Of a stretch of 64,000 bases of DNA, positions 62,562 to 64,000 are shown one piece after another. The DNA comes from Dehalococcoidia bacterium (GTDB lineage: Bacteria > Chloroflexota > Dehalococcoidia > Bin125), in assembly GCA_022828105.1 (NCBI GenBank), contig JAJEJC010000006.1, forward strand, positions 62,001 to 126,000, in the 5' to 3' direction. The position numbers and the translations under genes are program-made. Numbering within the stretch: position 1 is the first letter of the stretch; every line of letters starts with the position of its first letter. The notes under the pieces were generated by a model. The model had not been told where the DNA came from. It ran no database searches and saw only the letters and a program-made list of their open reading frames with translations.

Positions 62562-63355
62562 GCAGTCCAGTCAACGCCGGCGCCCGTGCGGCCGTGCTCG
62601 AGGCGCACTGCCGCGAACTCAGGCTGCCGACCGTGAGGCGACAGTACCCGGAACTGGTTCGCCAGGCGGCGCACGACGGCTGGGACTACGAGGAGTTCCT
62701 GCTGCAACTGCTCGAAGCCGAGGTGCTGGTCCGCCGCGACGGCGCCGTGGCCCGGCTCATGCGCGGCGCGCGCTTCCCCGACCTCAAGACCATGGACCAA
62801 CTCGACTGGGACGCGCTGCGCGGGATCGAGCGGCCGCAGCTCGCCCAACTCGCCACCTGCGACTACCTGGAGCGCGGCGAGGACGTCGTGATCGCCGGAC
62901 CGATCGGCACGGGCAAGACCCATCTCGCGATCGCGCTCGGGGTCGAAGCCGTCCAGCGCCGCCAGCGGGTCGCCTTCATCCGCGCCGCCGATCTCGTCCG
63001 TGAACTGGTCGAGGCGCGCGACGAGCGCACGCTCTCCCGGCTGCATCAGCGCTACCTGCGCGTCGCCCTGCTGATCGTCGACGAGCTCGGCTTCGTGCCC
63101 TTCGACCGCGCCGGCGGCGAACTGCTCTTCAACCTGCTCGCCGACCGCTACGAGCGGCGCTCCACGATCGTCACCACCAACCTCGCGTTCTCCGAGTGGG
63201 TCCAGGTCTTCGGCGACGAGAAGCTGACCACCGCGCTGCTCGACCGTCTCGGTCACCACGCGCACATCCTCACACCCAAGGGCCAGTCCTATCGGACTCG
63301 CCACGCGCGTCAGCCAACCTCGTCGCCGCAGCAGCAGGCAGGAGGTGAGGCCTAG
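62558..63355 (+). CDS. istB: IS21-family ATP-binding helper IstB
   Basis: 265 residues of the AAA+/DnaC-like family. Walker A GPIGTGKT at residues 114-121, Walker [10 protein letters not shown] at about 171-179, and sensor region [17 protein letters not shown] near 206 are intact. It assembles on target DNA and activates IstA. It is coupled to istA by ATGA overlap. Confidence 0.94.
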   Translation: MSSPVNAGARAAVLEAHCRELRLPTVRRQYPELVRQAAHDGWDYEEFLLQLLEAEVLVRRDGAVARLMRGARFPDLKTMDQLDWDALRGIERPQLAQLATCDYLERGEDVVIAGPIGTGKTHLAIALGVEAVQRRQRVAFIRAADLVRELVEARDERTLSRLHQRYLRVALLIVDELGFVPFDRAGGELLFNLLADRYERRSTIVTTNLAFSEWVQVFGDEKLTTALLDRLGHHAHILTPKGQSYRTRHARQPTSSPQQQAGGEA

Positions 63356-63442
63356 CAACCAACGTCGGGAGAGACCACGTCCGCCTCCAGGTGGCCTAAT
63401 CTTAGACCGATCAAGTGGCCTAGATCAAGAGCGATCAAAACA

Positions 63443-63651
63443 GCTTTGGCCCAGCGGTTGAGGCGCACATAGATCGTGTGCCAGTTGCCGACTTCGCGCG
63501 GCAGGCCGCGCCACGTGCAGCCTTGGTAGAGCACGTAGAGCCAGGCGTCGAGCATCTGGCGGTGCGGGATCTTGAGATGATTGCTCGGCGGCGGCAGCAA
63601 TGGAGCCAGCTGCGCGTACTGAGCGTCGCTCAACTTCTTCTGATCGCTCAT
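63443..63651 (-). pseudogene. IS5-family transposase, N-terminal part
   Basis: MSDQKKLSDAQYAQLAPLLP, then WLYVLYQGCTWRGLPREVG and WHTIYVRLNRWAKA are typical of the DUF4096-like N-terminus of IS5 transposases. The frame meets the IS21 end at 63442, after which only IS21 sequence follows. Joining the WAKA end to the AGVLERL start at 60994 through the shared GCTTT duplication restores a continuous protein. Confidence 0.85.
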
Positions 63652-63721
63652 CTGGTCACCGTGGCCGCGCCGCCGACCAACGCCACTCTGCCACAACTAC
63701 GCCGCGATGTGAACAGGCCCT

Positions 63722-63937
63722 AGGCAAGTCCTTGCTGACTACTTCGGGCGGATCTTGGAACTGACTCTATCTGTGAGTTTCAACGGACTGCTCACGTGCG
63801 GCAACGTCCATCTGACCCATGCGGGAAGGCAGAAGGCTTCGATCACTCAGCCCACACAGATAATCGGCTTCTTCGAATACATGCATAGAATGTGGAATGA
63901 AGATCCGGATGTCGAATCGGTCCGAACACTCGCGTAA
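63722..63937 (+). pseudogene. C-terminal fragment of an unrecognised gene, 5' end removed by the IS5 element
   Basis: The frame enters from the insertion sequence and runs 71 codons to TAA: QVLADYFGRILELTLSVSF, CGNVHLTHAGRQKA, IIGFFEYMHRMWNEDPDVE. It looks like a real globular end, without any start of its own. I do not recognise the family. It is transcribed away from the IS element, opposite to the truncated methyltransferase, and nothing is seen from 63938 to 64000. Confidence 0.5.
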
Positions 63938-64000
63938 GCGCTGGTGAGGCAGCGATCGAGCCGCGTGTCGTCGGCTGATGCCACTACGCGGAGAACTGAG

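Larger units (their letters stand above)
60995..63442 (+). mobile_element. IS21-family element inserted in the IS5 element
   Basis: 2448 bases starting TGTATTGATCGCTCTAAAAC and ending GAGCGATCAAAACA, with 5-base target duplication GCTTT at 60990-60994 and 63443-63447. Ends contain repeated GATCGCTCTAAAAC-type sites (two on the left, related sites on the right), the multiple transposase-binding repeats usual for IS21. It carries istA and istB, both intact, so the element may still be mobile. Confidence 0.9.
60415..63720. mobile_element. IS5-family element, split by an IS21-family insertion
   Basis: Perfect 16-base terminal inverted repeats GGGCCTGTTCACATCG (60415-60430) and CGATGTGAACAGGCCC (63705-63720) are flanked by TA on both sides (60413-60414, 63721-63722). 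The transposase lies on the minus strand in two pieces at 63443-63651 and 60423-60994. Removing the IS21 element and one target copy leaves an element of about 850 bases, normal for the IS5 family. Terminal sequence and TA flanks fit the IS427/IS1031-like branch. Confidence 0.88.

Noticed and set aside
60995-63442. Repeated GATCGCTCTAAAAC units as a CRISPR
   Set aside because: Only two copies per end, adjoining transposase genes; these are IS21 terminal binding sites.

Overview
The window is about 64 kb of high-GC, densely packed bacterial chromosome. Genes sit in short operons with many 4-base ATGA stop/start overlaps, and there is one tRNA gene. The gene mix suggests a heterotrophic bacterium that breaks down unusual organic acids and peptides: five CaiB/BaiF CoA-transferases, two luciferase-like flavin monooxygenases, two MaoC-type hydratases, biotin-dependent acyl-CoA carboxylase subunits, S9/M24 peptidases and paired sortases. 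I would guess a Chloroflexota lineage such as SAR202, but no ribosomal gene is present to test this.

Layout. 1-2205: 735 residues of a secreted repeat-rich protein running off the left edge. 2273-10417: catabolic genes (alpha/beta hydrolases, luciferase-like oxidoreductases, nitroreductase, MFS transporter, S9 peptidase). 10452-12938: a restriction-modification pair of visibly lower GC. 13077-20745: ketopantoate-reductase/MaoC operon, DUF899 protein, enoyl-CoA hydratase and three tandem CoA-transferases. 20770-26805: cytochrome c lipoprotein, aminotransferase, an OsmC-family gene with an in-frame UGA, RibD-like reductase, NHL-repeat protein, acyl-CoA carboxylase beta. 26812-35676: acyltransferase/LysM/SGNH fusion and assorted enzymes. 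35685-47262: a long minus-strand run with two CoA-transferases, patatin, VOC protein, MFS, J-domain/flavin-reductase fusion, dipeptidyl-peptidase-like enzyme, M24 peptidase and biotin carboxylase. 47310-52888: PurO-like cyclohydrolase, formate dehydrogenase alpha, tandem sortases. 53112-64000: a decaying mobile region at tRNA-Ala, with a large serine recombinase whose frame runs through the tRNA, an IS630 relic, broken defence-like genes, and an IS21 element nested in an IS5 element that truncates a DNA methyltransferase.

How the genes fit together. CoA-transferases, enoyl-CoA hydratase, MaoC subunits, carboxylase alpha and beta (20 kb apart) and an epimerase-like VOC protein could activate and degrade acyl-CoA compounds. 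The flavin monooxygenases, PhyH dioxygenase and nitroreductases could supply oxidative attack. Peptidases plus gamma-glutamyltransferase fit peptide scavenging. These links are inferred from family membership and proximity.

The most interesting observation is the OsmC-family gene (22601-23071). A UGA codon replaces exactly the first of the two catalytic cysteines and the frame continues through the second, as expected of a selenoprotein. Also notable are a palindromic repeat inserted in frame in an S9 peptidase, the recombinase/tRNA overlap, the J-domain/flavin-reductase fusion and the nested insertion sequences.
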